Below are positions 18,555 through 29,123 of a stretch of DNA of 64,000 nt, piece by piece. Position 1 is the first letter of the stretch. Every line of letters starts with the position of its first letter. The notes beneath the pieces are model-generated. The model was given only the letters and a program-made list of their open reading frames with translations. It was not told the DNA's origin and did no database searches. A program made the translations under genes and the position numbers. The stretch lies in contig CANNGH010000002.1 in the NCBI GenBank assembly GCA_947504115.1, positions 248,001-312,000 on the forward strand, written 5' to 3'. The DNA comes from an uncultured Sedimentitalea sp. Its GTDB lineage: Bacteria; Pseudomonadota; Alphaproteobacteria; Rhodobacterales; Rhodobacteraceae.

Positions 18555-19667
18555 TCAGCGCAGGAAGCCGCGGAAGCGTCGCAGAGCGAAGAGAAACAGT
18601 ACCGTCCCGATGATCCCCAGCGCCAGGAATTGCGGCCAGACCGTTGCGATTCCGGCACCGCGAAACAGGATGCTTTGCGACATCATCACGAAATGCGTGT
18701 TCGGCGCCGCCAGCATCAGGGTCTGGATGATCTCGGGCATGGATTCGCGCGGGGTCAGCGCGCCTGACAGCACCTGCAGCGGCAACAGGACCAGCATCAT
18801 CAGCAGCGCGAATTGCGGCATGGTGCCGGCCACGGTCGCCAGATAGACGCCCATCGCCGTCATCGCGAACAGCATCAGCATCGAACCGGCCAGAAACAGC
18901 GGCAGCGAGCCCGCGATCGGCACCGACATCACCCCTTGCACCACCACCGTAAGCGAAAACGCCGACGCCAGCAGCACGACGCCGCCCATCGACCAGATCT
19001 TGGACAGCATGATTTCTCCGGCCGATACCGGCATGACCAGAAGATGCTCGACCGTGCCATGTTCCTTTTCGCGGATCAGCGCGGCACCGGTCAGCACCAG
19101 CGACAGCATGGTGATCGACTGCATCACGCTGGTGATCGCGCCGAACCAGACCGGATCGAGCGACGGATTGTAGCGCGCGCGCAGCGCCAGCCCCACCGGA
19201 AGGTCCACCTCGGCCCTTTGCCCCGCGACATATTCGGCCACCTCGGCGCTGACGATCTGCTGGATGTAACCGCTGCCGGTGAAGGCCTGGCTCATCCGCG
19301 TGGCATCGACGTTCAACTGAATCGCAGGCGCCTTGCCCGCCAGCACGTCGCGTGCAAAATCGGGCGGGATGTTCAGCGCGAACGTATCCTCGCCCGCATC
19401 CATGCGCGCATCCATCTCGTGCGTGTTGATCATGTTGGGCGGCAGGAAATAGGGCAGGTAAAAGGCCGATGCGATGCGCGAGGACAGGTGCGACTGGTCC
19501 TCATCCACGATCGAGATCGTGGCCTTGGCCAGCGCCTCGGGCGCGGCATTCGAGGTGGTCCAGATCGAAAGACTGAACGCATAGATAATCAGCACCAGCA
19601 TGATCGGGTCACGCAGGAGGCCGCGCAGTTCCTTGACGCCGAGATTCCAGACGTTTTTGTAATTCAC
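18555..19667 (-). CDS. ABC-2 type exporter permease (YhhJ/YbhR-like)
   Basis: The 370-aa protein has one N-terminal membrane helix (MLVLIIYAFSLSIWTT), a large periplasmic domain of about 150 residues, and five C-terminal helices around a conserved E-K-E-x-G-T-x-E-x-L motif (REKEHGTVEHLLVMPVS), typical of ABC-2 permeases such as YhhJ and YbhR. It lies 4 bp downstream of the fused ATPase/permease gene and is the last gene of the exporter operon. Confidence 0.88.
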   Translation of the reverse strand: MNYKNVWNLGVKELRGLLRDPIMLVLIIYAFSLSIWTTSNAAPEALAKATISIVDEDQSHLSSRIASAFYLPYFLPPNMINTHEMDARMDAGEDTFALNIPPDFARDVLAGKAPAIQLNVDATRMSQAFTGSGYIQQIVSAEVAEYVAGQRAEVDLPVGLALRARYNPSLDPVWFGAITSVMQSITMLSLVLTGAALIREKEHGTVEHLLVMPVSAGEIMLSKIWSMGGVVLLASAFSLTVVVQGVMSVPIAGSLPLFLAGSMLMLFAMTAMGVYLATVAGTMPQFALLMMLVLLPLQVLSGALTPRESMPEIIQTLMLAAPNTHFVMMSQSILFRGAGIATVWPQFLALGIIGTVLFLFALRRFRGFLR

Positions 19668-19671
19668 GGCC

Positions 19672-22419
19672 CTACCTCGCCTGTTTCTTCAGAAAGAGCA
19701 TGGCCGTGACCAGAATGACCGGCACCGCGAGGCCCATGGCCAGCATCGGCTGGATCATCTCGGCCAGACCGAAGGATTTGGAAAAGGCGCCCCGCGCCAC
19801 GGTGATGAACCAGGTCGTGGGGTAGATCGTCCCGATGACCCGGCCAAAGCCCGCCAATGACGCGACCGGATCAATCAGCCCGGAATAGGAGACCGCCGGG
19901 ATCAGCGTCAGCAGCGCGGTCGCAAACAGCGCCGCCACCTGGCTGGCGATGAAGACCGAGACGAGAAAGCCAAGCGCCGTCGTCGCGGTGACATAGACCA
20001 GCGCGGCAAGCGTGAAGGCCGTCAGGCTGCCGCTGAAGGGCACGCCGAACAGGATCCGTGCCATGACGAACATCAAAAAGAAGTTCAGCATTCCGATCGC
20101 GATATAGGGCAACTGCTTGCCGATCAGGAATTCGACCCGCGTCACCGGGGTGACATAGAAGTTGATGATCGAGCCAAGTTCCCTTTCCCGCGCGACCGAC
20201 AGCGTGGTCAGCATTGCCGGGATGACCAGCAACAGGATCGGGATCACCGCCGGCACGATGGCGATGATCGACACCACATCCGGGTTATAGCGATAGCGCG
20301 TGATCAGTTGAAAATCACCGGCAAGGGCCGCCGCGCCAAAGGCCTCGCGCATGTGGCGCTGGATCCAGTCGGCATGCATGCCCTGCACATAGCCCTGCAC
20401 GGTATTGGCGCGCTGCGGGGCGGCACCGTCATACCAGGCCCCCACGGCGACATCGCGGCCACGGGCGATGTCGGAGGCAAAACCGGGCGGAATTTCGATG
20501 GCGAGGCTGATCCTGCCCGCCCGCATCTGCGCGTCCAGATCGTCATACCCCGTCAGCGGCGGCTTTTCGATGAAATAGCGCGATCCGGCGATATTCTCGA
20601 TATAGTCGCGGCTGGCGGTGGTCTGGTCGCGGTCCAGCGCGGCAAAGGACAGATCCTCGACATCCATGTTGATGCCGAAACCGATCACGATCATCAAAAG
20701 CAGGCTGCCGATCAGCGCCATGGCAAGGCGGATGGGGTCGCGCCGCAGTTGCAGCGCTTCCAGCTGCGAATAGCTCAGCAGGCGGCGCAGGCTGAAGCCC
20801 GAGGGCGCGCCGGGCGCGGCATCTGCAACGGCCTCCGGCAGGGCCTGCGCGGCGGCTTCCGGCGCGGGGGTGGCCTCGTCCTCGCCGATGGCCTCTTCCA
20901 GATACTCAATGAAGGCCGCTTCCAGCGTATCATGCCCTTTGGATGCGGCGATCTCCTTGGCCGTGCCGGTGACCATGACATGGCCCGCATGCATCAGGCT
21001 GATGCGGTCGCACCATTCGGCCTCGTTCATGAAGTGGGTCGAGACGAAGATCGTCACCCCGTCATTGCGCGACAATTCCGCCAGACTGCGCCAGAATCCG
21101 TTGCGCGCCACCGGATCGACGCCCGAGGTGGGTTCGTCCAGGATCAGGATTTCGGGGCCGTGGATCATCGCCACCGCCAGCGACAGGCGCTGGCGGATCC
21201 CCAGCGGCAGATCGTCGGGCAGGCTGTGGGTGACGTCGCCCAGCCCGAACCGGTCGATCATCGCCTGCACGCGGGCGGGGATCGCCGCCTCCTCCATCGA
21301 GAACAGCCGCGCGTGCAGTTCAAGGTTCTGCAAAACCGTCAGTTCGGAATAAAGCGAGAAGGACTGCGACATGAAACCGACACGCCGGCGCACGGCGATG
21401 TTGCTTGCATCCACCTCATGGCCGAACAGCTTGGCATGGCCTTCGCTGGGTTCCAGCAGGCCGGTCAGCATCTTCATGGTCACGGTCTTGCCGCAGCCGT
21501 TCGAGCCGAGAAACCCGAAAATCTCGCCGCGCCGGATGCGGAAGGAGACGTTGTCAACGGCGGTGAAGTCGCCGAAACGTCTGGTCAGGCCCTCGGCCTC
21601 GATGGCGATCTCGTCATTGCCGCCCTGATAGGGCGGGATCACAAGCGTCGCGTCCTCGCCGCGATCCTCCTCGGGCAGCAGCGCGATGAAGGCATCGTCC
21701 AGCGTCTTTGCCCTGGTCTGCGCGAGCAGCGCACCCGGTGTATCCGCGGCAAGAACGCGGCCCGCGTTCATCGCGACCAGCCAGTCGAAATCCGCGGCCT
21801 CCTCCATATAGGCGGTTGCGGTGATCACGCTCATCTGCGGGCGCTCGGCGCTGATGCGCGCGATCAGATCCCAGAACTGGCGCCGCGCCAGCGGATCGAC
21901 GCCGGTTGTCGGCTCGTCCAGGATCAGGAAGTCGGGGTCGTGGATCAGCGCGCAGCACAGCCCCAGCTTCTGCTTCATGCCGCCCGACAGCTTGGCCGCC
22001 GGACGGTCGCGGAAGGGCAGCATGCCCGTGGCGCCCAAAAGGTCGTCGCTGCGCCGCGCGCGCTCGGCCTTGTCATGGCCGAACAGGCTGCCGAAGAAAT
22101 CCAGATTCTCCTGCACCGACAGCGTGGGATAAAGGTTCTTGCCCAGACCCTGCGGCATGTAGGCGATGCGTGGGCCGGCCTGACGGCGGTGGCCGGCATC
22201 GCGCATGTCGCCGCCCAGCACGTGCACGTCGCCGTCCTGTATCACCCGCGCCCCGGCGAGCAGCGACAGAAGGCTGGACTTGCCCACCCCGTCCGGGCCG
22301 ATCAGCCCGACCATGCGGCCGGCGGGAATGTCCAGCGTCACATCGTCCAGCGCCGTGATATCGCCATAACGCAGCGTGAGTTTGCGGACAGTAGCGACCG
22401 GCGCGCGGTCCCCGGTCAT
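19672..22419 (-). CDS. ABC exporter with two ATPase domains fused to an ABC-2 permease (RbbA/YhiH-like)
   Basis: The 915-aa product has two nucleotide-binding domains followed by a membrane half. NBD1 (residues ~10-230) has Walker [10 protein letters not shown], signature LSGGMKQKL and Walker [16 protein letters not shown]2 (~270-490) has Walker [24 protein letters not shown] in place of LSGG, and [11 protein letters not shown]. An ABC-2 permease follows with [18 protein letters not shown]. This is the RbbA/YhiH arrangement, also equivalent to YbhF plus YbhS fused. The start at 22419 overlaps the HlyD stop (ATGA). The degenerate second signature suggests asymmetric ATP use, which is inference. 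Confidence 0.9.
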   Translation of the reverse strand: MTGDRAPVATVRKLTLRYGDITALDDVTLDIPAGRMVGLIGPDGVGKSSLLSLLAGARVIQDGDVHVLGGDMRDAGHRRQAGPRIAYMPQGLGKNLYPTLSVQENLDFFGSLFGHDKAERARRSDDLLGATGMLPFRDRPAAKLSGGMKQKLGLCCALIHDPDFLILDEPTTGVDPLARRQFWDLIARISAERPQMSVITATAYMEEAADFDWLVAMNAGRVLAADTPGALLAQTRAKTLDDAFIALLPEEDRGEDATLVIPPYQGGNDEIAIEAEGLTRRFGDFTAVDNVSFRIRRGEIFGFLGSNGCGKTVTMKMLTGLLEPSEGHAKLFGHEVDASNIAVRRRVGFMSQSFSLYSELTVLQNLELHARLFSMEEAAIPARVQAMIDRFGLGDVTHSLPDDLPLGIRQRLSLAVAMIHGPEILILDEPTSGVDPVARNGFWRSLAELSRNDGVTIFVSTHFMNEAEWCDRISLMHAGHVMVTGTAKEIAASKGHDTLEAAFIEYLEEAIGEDEATPAPEAAAQALPEAVADAAPGAPSGFSLRRLLSYSQLEALQLRRDPIRLAMALIGSLLLMIVIGFGINMDVEDLSFAALDRDQTTASRDYIENIAGSRYFIEKPPLTGYDDLDAQMRAGRISLAIEIPPGFASDIARGRDVAVGAWYDGAAPQRANTVQGYVQGMHADWIQRHMREAFGAAALAGDFQLITRYRYNPDVVSIIAIVPAVIPILLLVIPAMLTTLSVARERELGSIINFYVTPVTRVEFLIGKQLPYIAIGMLNFFLMFVMARILFGVPFSGSLTAFTLAALVYVTATTALGFLVSVFIASQVAALFATALLTLIPAVSYSGLIDPVASLAGFGRVIGTIYPTTWFITVARGAFSKSFGLAEMIQPMLAMGLAVPVILVTAMLFLKKQAR

Positions 22420-23483
22420 TTCACGACATCGGCCAGAGTGTCCGGCCATTCCGCATTCGCATCCAGCCGGATATAGGCCATGCCGGGCAGGCCGGTCTTG
22501 ACGTAGTCGATATGGCGCATCAGCAACTCCGGCTCGATCCGGGCGCGGACGCGGAACATCAGCTTTTCACGCTCGTCTGCCGTCTCGACGGTCTTGGGGG
22601 TGAACTGCGCCACATCGGCGACATAGGACACCGTGGCCGGGATCACCAATTGCGGCGCCGCGTCCATCACCAGACGCACCTCGGCACCGACCTGCACGCG
22701 CCCGGCCTGCGAGGTCGGCAGGAACACCGTCATGTAGACATCACCCAGATCGACAAGGCTGAGGATGCGCCCTCCCGAGCCCACGATCTCGCCCTCCTGC
22801 GCGATCAGATACTGGATGCGGCCATCGCGGGGCGCCTCAAGGGTGGCGTCGTCGATGCTGGAGGTGACCACCTCGATCGAGGCTTTGGCGGCTTCGACCG
22901 CCGCTTCGGCATCGACAACCTGCGCCTGGGCGCTGCTGACACCCGCCTGCGCTGCGGCCTTCGACGCCTCGGCCGAGGCGACGCCGGCCTTGGCCTGACG
23001 GTCGCGGGCCAGATCATCATCCAGCACCTGCTGCGAGACGGTATCCGTCTCGACCAGGCGGGCCGAGCGCGCGTAACGTTGCGCCGCAGCGTCCGCCACG
23101 GCCTGCGCCTGATCGACGGCGGCGGCGGCGGCACGGTCCTGCGCCTCGGCCTGCGCGACGAGGGCGCGGGCGGTCTCGACCCCGATTTCGGCGCGGCGCA
23201 ACTGCGCCTCGGCCTGGCGCCGCTGGGCATTCAACTGGACGATATCCATCTGCACCAGCACATCGCCCTGGCTGACGAAATCACCCTCGGCTGCGGTGAT
23301 CTCGGCGATGCGGCCACCGGTCAGCGCGGCAATGTCGATCTCGGTCGCCTCGATCCGGCCATTTGCCGCGGCGAATCCGTCCGGCAGGTCGGGCGCCTGC
23401 AACTGCGTCCAGCCGATATATACGGCAACCGCAGCGGCCAGAATGATCACAGGGGCAAATTTTCTCAAATTCGATTTCGGCAT
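22416..23483 (-). CDS. HlyD-family membrane fusion protein
   Basis: The 355-aa periplasmic adaptor has one N-terminal membrane anchor ([19 protein letters not shown]), a first lipoyl half ([25 protein letters not shown]), a long alanine-rich coiled coil (~residues 80-190), the second lipoyl half and a beta-barrel. It connects the inner-membrane ABC exporter to the outer membrane, as YhiI/YbhG do. It is the first gene of the exporter operon and overlaps the ATPase gene by ATGA. The likely substrate (drug, lipid or other) cannot be read. Confidence 0.9.
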   Translation of the reverse strand: MPKSNLRKFAPVIILAAAVAVYIGWTQLQAPDLPDGFAAANGRIEATEIDIAALTGGRIAEITAAEGDFVSQGDVLVQMDIVQLNAQRRQAEAQLRRAEIGVETARALVAQAEAQDRAAAAAVDQAQAVADAAAQRYARSARLVETDTVSQQVLDDDLARDRQAKAGVASAEASKAAAQAGVSSAQAQVVDAEAAVEAAKASIEVVTSSIDDATLEAPRDGRIQYLIAQEGEIVGSGGRILSLVDLGDVYMTVFLPTSQAGRVQVGAEVRLVMDAAPQLVIPATVSYVADVAQFTPKTVETADEREKLMFRVRARIEPELLMRHIDYVKTGLPGMAYIRLDANAEWPDTLADVVK

Positions 23484-23553
23484 ACCAAATTCCCGGTCAA
23501 AGGCGCGCGCCCCGATGATCGGAGCTCTTGCACCGCAAATGCGCTTGGTCGCG

Positions 23554-23584
23554 TGTCAGTGATGCATCCTGTCACGACATGTCA
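23554..23584. promoter_or_regulatory. Three TGTCA repeats upstream of the exporter operon
   Basis: TGTCA occurs at 23554, 23570 and 23580 in the 196-bp gap between the HlyD start and the TetR stop. A further TGTCACGAC copy lies at the 3' end of the TetR gene (about 23680). The position fits an operator for the TetR protein, but the repeats are direct rather than the palindrome expected for TetR, so this is tentative. Confidence 0.25.
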
Positions 23585-23679
23585 ACACATGATGACCAAA
23601 TGACCACGGCGAGCGATATAATACAAGGGACGTGACGGAATGCCGCACTGCAGCATTCCCGCCGCCTTGGATCGACATG

Positions 23680-24258
23680 TCACGACGATGTCATGACGTC
23701 ATGCAGTACCTTTGCCAGCATTGCTTTCAGTTCAGCATCCGGCATGGCCAGCAACGCCGGATGCCCCACCGCGACCCGCATGGTCACGAACCCGGTCATG
23801 AGGCTGATCGCGAACATCGCCCGGCCGATATCCTCCTGCCCGAAGGCTGCCGCGAGTGGTCGGGCAAAATGCGTCGCCAGAAAGGTGGCCAGAATTTCGC
23901 GCGCCTCGCTGCTGGCGCAGGATCTGATGATCAGATGCAGCGGCTCGACCTCCTCGACGCGCCGCGGGTTTCTCAGCAACGCCACCTCGCTGATCCGCTC
24001 GATCAGGTGATCCGGGTCCATCGGTGCGCTCTGAACCCCTTGCGTGTCCACGATATGCAACCCGTTCAGGGCCTGCTGGAAAATCTCGGTCTTCGAGCCG
24101 AAGGTGCGATGGACGTAGGCCACATCAACCTGCGCTCCCGCGGCAATTTCGCGCAGGCTCGTCTCGGAGAACGACTGGCGAGCAAAAAGCAGCATCGCCG
24201 CGCGCACGATGCGCGTTCTGGCAGATTCCTTGCGGGGAGAATGAGCATCACGTTGCAT
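23680..24258 (-). CDS. TetR/AcrR-family transcriptional regulator
   Basis: The 192-aa protein has a TetR N-terminal HTH (residues ~15-60: RIVRAAMLLFARQSFSETSLREIAAG, then VDVAYVHRTFGSKTEIFQQAL) and a helical ligand-binding C-terminal part. It lies on the same strand just upstream of the HlyD-RbbA-permease operon. This arrangement resembles cecR (ybiH)-ybhGFSR of E. coli, so control of the exporter is likely. It is the last gene of the left backbone before the accessory region. Confidence 0.88.
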   Translation of the reverse strand: MQRDAHSPRKESARTRIVRAAMLLFARQSFSETSLREIAAGAQVDVAYVHRTFGSKTEIFQQALNGLHIVDTQGVQSAPMDPDHLIERISEVALLRNPRRVEEVEPLHLIIRSCASSEAREILATFLATHFARPLAAAFGQEDIGRAMFAISLMTGFVTMRVAVGHPALLAMPDAELKAMLAKVLHDVMTSS

Positions 24259-25539
24259 GGCGTCCTGATAACAGCGTCGCAGTGTGTCACGCTAGCGCTT
24301 CGCCCCGACGCCAGCATCACACCGCCCTGCCCTCCGGATTGAGAAAAAAGCGCGGAACCGCAGAAATCGCTCATAGCGGAACGGTTTCGCGGACGTATCA
24401 AGTTGCCAGCTACCGACAATCCGCTGGCGGGTCGATGCCGGAAATCCCTGAAACCCGGTCCGAAACAAGAAAACCCACGGACTCGGAAGCCCGACATATT
24501 GTTTTCTTGAGAAATTTCAATACCGGTTTCGCGTCCCGCGTATTTGTAGCAAAAATCGAGGACGCTGTGAAAGCCTTTGAGGTGCGTCGCAAAGATTTGC
24601 CCGGACACCGCATCACCACCACAGAGCTTGGTCTGTTGAGAACCTTGCTGCAGATCATTTTTGCATATGCTCAGCCTGCAGGAGGCGGCGATAGCGATGC
24701 GCACGTCCTGCCAATCAGTGGAAAACGGCGGCTGACCGCGTTTGTTCAGGCGTCTGCTCAACCAGCATTTCAAGGCGATGCGCGCTCTTCATGCCCTCGA
24801 CGTCGAAGCGGACGAAGGCGAACACCACGGCGTCCTCGAATACCTGGCTTTCGCGAGGTATGCCGCGCGGATTGCCGTTGCTGACGCTCGATCAACTGGA
24901 CCCGGCAATCCCATCTTGAAGCCACTTGATCAACCGGCGAAAGACGTTGGGACTCGAGTTCGTGGGGTGGTTTCGTCGCAAGAAGATGACACTCACGCGA
25001 TCGGCGAAATCCAATGACCGGCTGAATCAGCGCTTCACGGTCAGAAATGCGCCTACCGCGTGTTCGATTTCCGTTGGCATGAATATCGTTCGGATCGAGA
25101 TTTTAGGTTTTGGGCGAGTTAGAAGTCAGGTCATCGAAAAGGTTAAGAAAAGAGGACCGAACCGCTCTGGGCGAGGTTCACCAAACCGAGACTGAGGGCC
25201 ATTCAGAGCCCTGCTTCGGCCAGGCGGTGTGTTCATTATGTTCGGTCGGTTCCGGCAAACCCCTTTGACAACAAGGAGAAATCCGTGCCCTTCAGGTAGG
25301 TGTCACTGGTTAGCAATGGGGATAATGGCGGAGGAACGGAGCGCCTGAAAACACTGCTCGAAGTAGCGGTCGGGATCTATTCTGAAACCGGCGAATCCAA
25401 GGAGGTTCTGTTCAACACCCGTGCCTACGCTTGCTTACGCTGCTTGAAAAACAAAGCATGATCAAAACGGATACAAACCAAGAGCATTTTGTCCGCCGTT
25501 GCCGGCTCAAGGCCTTTGAGAATGGTCTGCCTGCCGACT
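24259..25539. other. Gene-poor boundary between backbone and accessory region
   Basis: About 1.3 kb without a convincing gene. Codon-like stretches appear in several frames (for instance a plus-strand run from an ATG at 24435, and minus-strand runs near 24770-24990 such as RRLIKWLQDGIAG) but none has a start, ribosome binding site and length that agree. The pattern suggests degraded genes. I could not find an attachment repeat here that matches the tRNA-Ser end. Confidence 0.5.
25460..25495 (+). repeat. Left copy of an imperfect 36-bp direct repeat
   Basis: GATCAAAACGGATACAAACC and the following 16 bases match the sequence at 30275-30310 in 26 of 36 positions without gaps; the match weakens into another 10 bases upstream. 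It lies just downstream of the broken ParE gene. The pair brackets the ParDE/recombinase/ParB module. Confidence 0.4.
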
Positions 25540-25851
25540 TTATCCGAAGAAATCCTCTTTGAAACGCTCAATCTGGTGCATCCGCTCGTGCAGGATCGTG
25601 ACGATGCCGATATCGCCATTCGAGAGGTGCCTCCAATACACAAAATGCCGCTCGTAGCGGAAGAAATACCCCTCCACTCCGAATTCAGCCGGCACGGCCC
25701 GCGAATGCACACCGCGTGTTTAGATCTGTTCGAATGCGGCGAACAAGCCGGTGATGTAGGTCTCGGCCTGCGCCTCGCCCCACGTATCGCGCGTATATCG
25801 GTAGATCTCGTCGAGCCAGACGGACGCCGCCTCCTGGACCCGGATCGCCAT
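25540..25851 (-). pseudogene. ParE/RelE-family toxin with an in-frame stop
   Basis: Reading 25851 to 25540 gives a 103-codon ParE-type toxin (MAIRVQEAASVWLDEIYRYT ... ending HERMHQIERFKEDFFG) interrupted at codon 44 by TAA (FAAFEQI*TRGVHSRAV). The frame is otherwise intact, so one nonsense change inactivates it. ParE toxins poison DNA gyrase; the C-terminal stretch IGIVTILHERMHQ is characteristic of the family. The ATG lies 4 bp after the antitoxin stop, the normal ParD-ParE order. The ORF track only shows a shadow in another frame (25425-25712). Confidence 0.75.
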
Positions 25852-25855
25852 GCGC

Positions 25856-26135
25856 TCAGGTCCGGTTCCGGGCGATCACCTCGGCGGCGGTCAGTGGCTT
25901 GTAGCTCTCTTCGGGGGCCGCGAACGCGCGGTTAAGCTCAGCCTTCAGCCGATCGAACGCCTCACGCTCGACGCGCTCCTTGTCGCGGCGGATCAGATCT
26001 CGGATGTACTCGCTGACGTTCTCGTAGGCGCCGTCCTCGCCGACATTGGTCGCGACGAACTCGCTGAGCGCGCCGCTGACGCGCACGGTCATGGTGGTGG
26101 TCGGAGACCACGGTCATGGTGGTGGTCGGAGACAT
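25856..26135 (-). pseudogene. ParD-like antitoxin with a start-proximal duplication
   Basis: The open frame 25856-26092 encodes a 78-aa ribbon-helix-helix antitoxin (MTVRVSGALSEFVATNVGED ... EYIRDLIRRDKERVEREAFD). The original start is probably the ATG at 26135, which has GGGAGAGCGCC before it and reads MSPTTTMTV. A perfect 25-bp tandem duplication (26084-26133) follows that start and shifts the frame, so translation from 26135 no longer enters the body. The internal ATG at 26092 could still give the truncated protein but lacks a ribosome binding site. Neutraliser of the adjacent toxin, which is itself dead. Confidence 0.7.
26084..26133. repeat. 25-bp perfect tandem duplication in the ParD start region
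   Basis: The unit that begins CACGGTCATGGTGGTGGTCG occurs twice in direct contact at 26084-26108 and 26109-26133. Since 25 is not a multiple of three, one copy shifts the antitoxin reading frame. Confidence 0.9.
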
Positions 26136-26210
26136 GGCGCTCTCCCTAGATCCTGTGTGTTCAAGATAACCAATAACGAACACAAAACAAGGGCCCGCTC
26201 GCTGCGCCGC

Positions 26211-26522
26211 CTATCCGTCGCCGTCTTCCAGAACCAGACGATCCGCCATTGTCAGCAGCAAGACCAGCACAGCATCCGAATGTCGCGCGAGCGACACGAG
26301 ATGCTCGCCGCTTGGGCCACGCTCGCCCGCGAACCAGTATTTCACCGTCCGCTCGCTGGCCCCCGTCCACCTCATGGCGGACTTGATCGCCCGGTGGGTC
26401 GATCCGAGCTCCGCGTGCAATGCCATGGCCACGGCGGCGCGGTAATCGGCCGGAACGTCTTCTGGGTGCACAAATATGCCCATCTTCGGCACAACTGTGC
26501 CCATCTTCACCCGCAACTTCAT
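26211..26522 (-). CDS. Small DNA-binding-like protein divergent from the recombinase
   Basis: A 103-aa protein from the ATG at 26522 (MKLRVKMGTVVPKMGIFVHP). Residues ~30-75 look like a helix-turn-helix (HRAIKSAMRWTGASERTVKY followed by WFAGERGPSGEHLVSLARHS), similar to phage-type regulatory proteins. The longer track ORF from 26660 reads through the divergent recombinase promoter. It may control the recombinase operon that starts 120 bp away on the other strand. I do not recognise a named family. Confidence 0.55.
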   Translation of the reverse strand: MKLRVKMGTVVPKMGIFVHPEDVPADYRAAVAMALHAELGSTHRAIKSAMRWTGASERTVKYWFAGERGPSGEHLVSLARHSDAVLVLLLTMADRLVLEDGDG

Positions 26523-26641
26523 ATGTTTCTCCGCTAAATGTCTGGAGAGACATGAAAAGCGGCAGTCGGAACTTGGGCATGGGTGAGAACTAGGAAGCCA
26601 TCCGCCTCGGGCAGCGCGCGTGGAGTTTTCGGGAGGCGGGC

Positions 26642-28212
26642 GTGGCTCGGACAAGAACACCGATATCCGGAGAGCCGGCCGAGGCGCCCGAGCGCATCCT
26701 GGCGGCGCAATACGTCAGGATGTCCACCGAGCATCAACAATACTCGACACAGAACCAGTCAAAGACCATCGGCGAATACGCCGAACGGCGCGGCATCGAG
26801 ATCATCAAGACCTACTCGGATGATGCGAAAAGCGGTCTGATCATCGGCGGCCGAAGGGCATTGCAGCAGATGATCTCCGACGTCGAGTCAGGCGCGGCCG
26901 AGTATCGCGTGATCCTGGTTTACGACGTCACCCGCTGGGGGCGATTTCAGGACGCTGACGAGTCGGCCTACTACGAGTATCGCTGTCGCAGGGCCGGAAT
27001 GCAGGTCGCCTATTGCGCCGAGCAGTTCGAGAACGACGGATCGCCGACTTCCACCATCGTGAAAAGCGTCAAGCGGCCATGGCTGGCGAATACAGTCGGG
27101 AGCTCTCGGTGAAGGTCTTTGCGGGGCAATGCCGTCTGATCGAGCTCGGCTACCGTCAAGGCGGGCCGGCCGGTTTCGGGTTGCGCAGAGCGCTGCTGAA
27201 CGAGTGTGGCGAGGTGAAGGCCCAACTCAAGCGCGGTGAGCACAAGAGCCTGCAGACCGACCGCGTGATCCTGGTCCCCGGCCCCGAGGAGGAACAGCGG
27301 GTTGTCCAGCGCATGTACGAGATGTTCGTGAATGAGGGGCGGCCCGAGCGCGAGATCGCGGAGGTCCTAAACGCCGAAGGTCACAGCACGGATCTCGACC
27401 GGCCGTGGACCCGGGCGACGGTCCATCAGGTTCTGACCAACGAAAAATACATCGGGAACAACGTCTTCAACAAGGTGTCGTTCAAGCTGAAGCAGCGCCG
27501 TGTCGTGAATCCACGGGACATGTGGATCCGGGCCGAGGGCGCCTATCCGGCCATCGTCGACAAAGCGCTGTTTCTGCGCGCGCGGGAAATCGTGGATGCC
27601 CGCAGCCGCCATTTCTCGGACGAGGAGTTGCTCGATGCCCTGCGGGCGATCCTGAAACGACAGGGCCAGCTGTCCGGGCTGATTATCGACGAGGAGAACG
27701 ATCTGCCCTCGTCCAGCGCTTATCGTAGTCGGTTTGGCAGCCTGCTGCGCGCCTATCGCCTCATCGGCTATGAGCCAGAGCGAGACTACCGCTACATCGA
27801 GATTAACAAGGCGCTGCGCGCTGCCCACCCCCAAGTCGTTGAGGAGATCATCGAGGGCGTGGCCGCCCAGGGAGGTCGCGTGGTGCAGGCCCCCGACACG
27901 CAGCTGCTGCGCGTGAATGATGAATTCACGGTGTCGGTCGTTCTGGCCCGCTGCCAGGCGACGGTAGCTGGGTCCTTGCGCTGGCAAATCCGGCTCGACA
28001 CCGGCCTGGTTCCGGACATCACGATTGCCGTGCGGATGAACGAAACCAACGACGCACCGCGCGACTTCTACCTACTCCCCAGCATCGACATGACTGACGC
28101 ACGGCTGAAGATGGCCGAGCAAAACGGCCTGCGGCTCGATGCCTATCGAACTGAAACACTTGACGATTTCTACGCCCTCGCCGGGCGGGCGAAGGTGACG
28201 GAGGTGGCATGA
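26642..28212 (+). pseudogene. Large serine recombinase with one frameshift
   Basis: Two overlapping frames (26642-27112 and 27013-28212) together make one 524-codon large serine recombinase. The resolvase domain has YVRMSTEHQQYSTQNQ with the catalytic Ser, YSDDAKSGLIIGGR and YDVTRWGRFQDADES. The recombinase domain follows (AEVLNAEGHSTDLDRPWTRA, VHQVLTNEKYIGN). The break is at AAGCGGCCATGG near 27076, where one G is missing: the expected reading is KR-AMAGEYSRELSVKVF. GTG start with GGGAGG upstream. First gene of a three-gene unit with two ParB-like proteins. A real mutation or a sequencing slip are both possible. Confidence 0.82.
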
Positions 28213-29123
28213 TGGCCAAAAGCGCGGAAGAAACTCACCAAACGGAAGTCACCTTGGTCCCAACCGACCGCATTCGGGTTCTCAATCCGCGGGTCCGAAA
28301 CCCCAGGACGTTTGCGGACATGGTGGAGAACATTGCCAAGATCGGTCTGAAACGCCCAATCACCGTGACCCGCCGTAACGACACAGATCCGCAGGAGTAT
28401 GATCTGGTCTGTGGCCAGGGTCGGCTCGAGGCCTTCATGGAGCTGGAGCAGAAGGCCATCCCGGCCATCGTCATCGACGCCGATGAGTCCGACTGCCTGG
28501 TAATGAGCCTCGTCGAGAATTGCGCGCGTCGCCAACATCGCCCGATCGATCTGATGCGGGAGATCGGCACACTCCGCGAACGCGGCTACAATGATCGACA
28601 GATTGGCGACAAGATCGGCGTTTCGCCTGACTATGTCGGCATGATCGCGGGCCTCTTAGAGCGCGGCGAAGAGCGGCTGGTGACGGCCGTCGAAACAGGT
28701 CTGCTGCCGCTCAACCTCGCCATCGACATATCGAAAACCGATGCCGAGGGCGCACAGCGTGCGCTGATGGACGCCTACACGCAAAAGAAACTGCGCGGGA
28801 AGAAACTCGCGGCGGCCCGGCGCCTGATCGAACAGCGCGAGGCGCGTGGAAAGAAGATCCTTCCCAAGCAATACGGCCGCGACGGCCGAAACCGGCGACC
28901 TCTGACGAGCGAGGCGTTGGTGCGTGCCTACCAAAAAGAGGCGGACCGCCAGAAGCTCTTGATCAAGAAAGCGGAACTGACGCAGGGACGGCTGCTGTTC
29001 ATCTGCCAGGCATTCCGGACCCTCCTCGAGGACGATCACTTCTTGACGCTGCTGCGCGCGGAAGGCCTAGAAACCATGCCCAGCTACCTGCAGGACACTC
29101 TCGCCGAGGGAGCAGCGCCATGA
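28209..29123 (+). CDS. ParB-like nuclease/partition domain protein 1
   Basis: The 304-aa protein has an N-terminal ParB/Sulfiredoxin-like domain (residues ~15-110; RNPRTFADMVENIAKIGLKR, then DLVCGQGRLEAFMELEQKAI and SLVENCARRQHRPIDLMREI) and a HTH segment (YNDRQIGDKIGVSPDYVGMI), then a basic C-terminal helical region. It resembles plasmid ParB/RepB without a ParA partner. ATG overlaps the recombinase stop (ATGA), and its own stop overlaps the second ParB-like gene, so the three are co-translated. Role is unknown; a recombination accessory or regulator is inference. Confidence 0.78.
   Translation: MMAKSAEETHQTEVTLVPTDRIRVLNPRVRNPRTFADMVENIAKIGLKRPITVTRRNDTDPQEYDLVCGQGRLEAFMELEQKAIPAIVIDADESDCLVMSLVENCARRQHRPIDLMREIGTLRERGYNDRQIGDKIGVSPDYVGMIAGLLERGEERLVTAVETGLLPLNLAIDISKTDAEGAQRALMDAYTQKKLRGKKLAAARRLIEQREARGKKILPKQYGRDGRNRRPLTSEALVRAYQKEADRQKLLIKKAELTQGRLLFICQAFRTLLEDDHFLTLLRAEGLETMPSYLQDTLAEGAAP

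Noticed and set aside
20308-22476. 722-aa plus-strand ORF over the ABC exporter gene
   Set aside because: Antisense shadow; no domain recognised.
24024-24884. 286-aa plus-strand ORF at the backbone boundary
   Set aside because: Its first part is antisense to the TetR gene and no family or ribosome binding site supports the rest.
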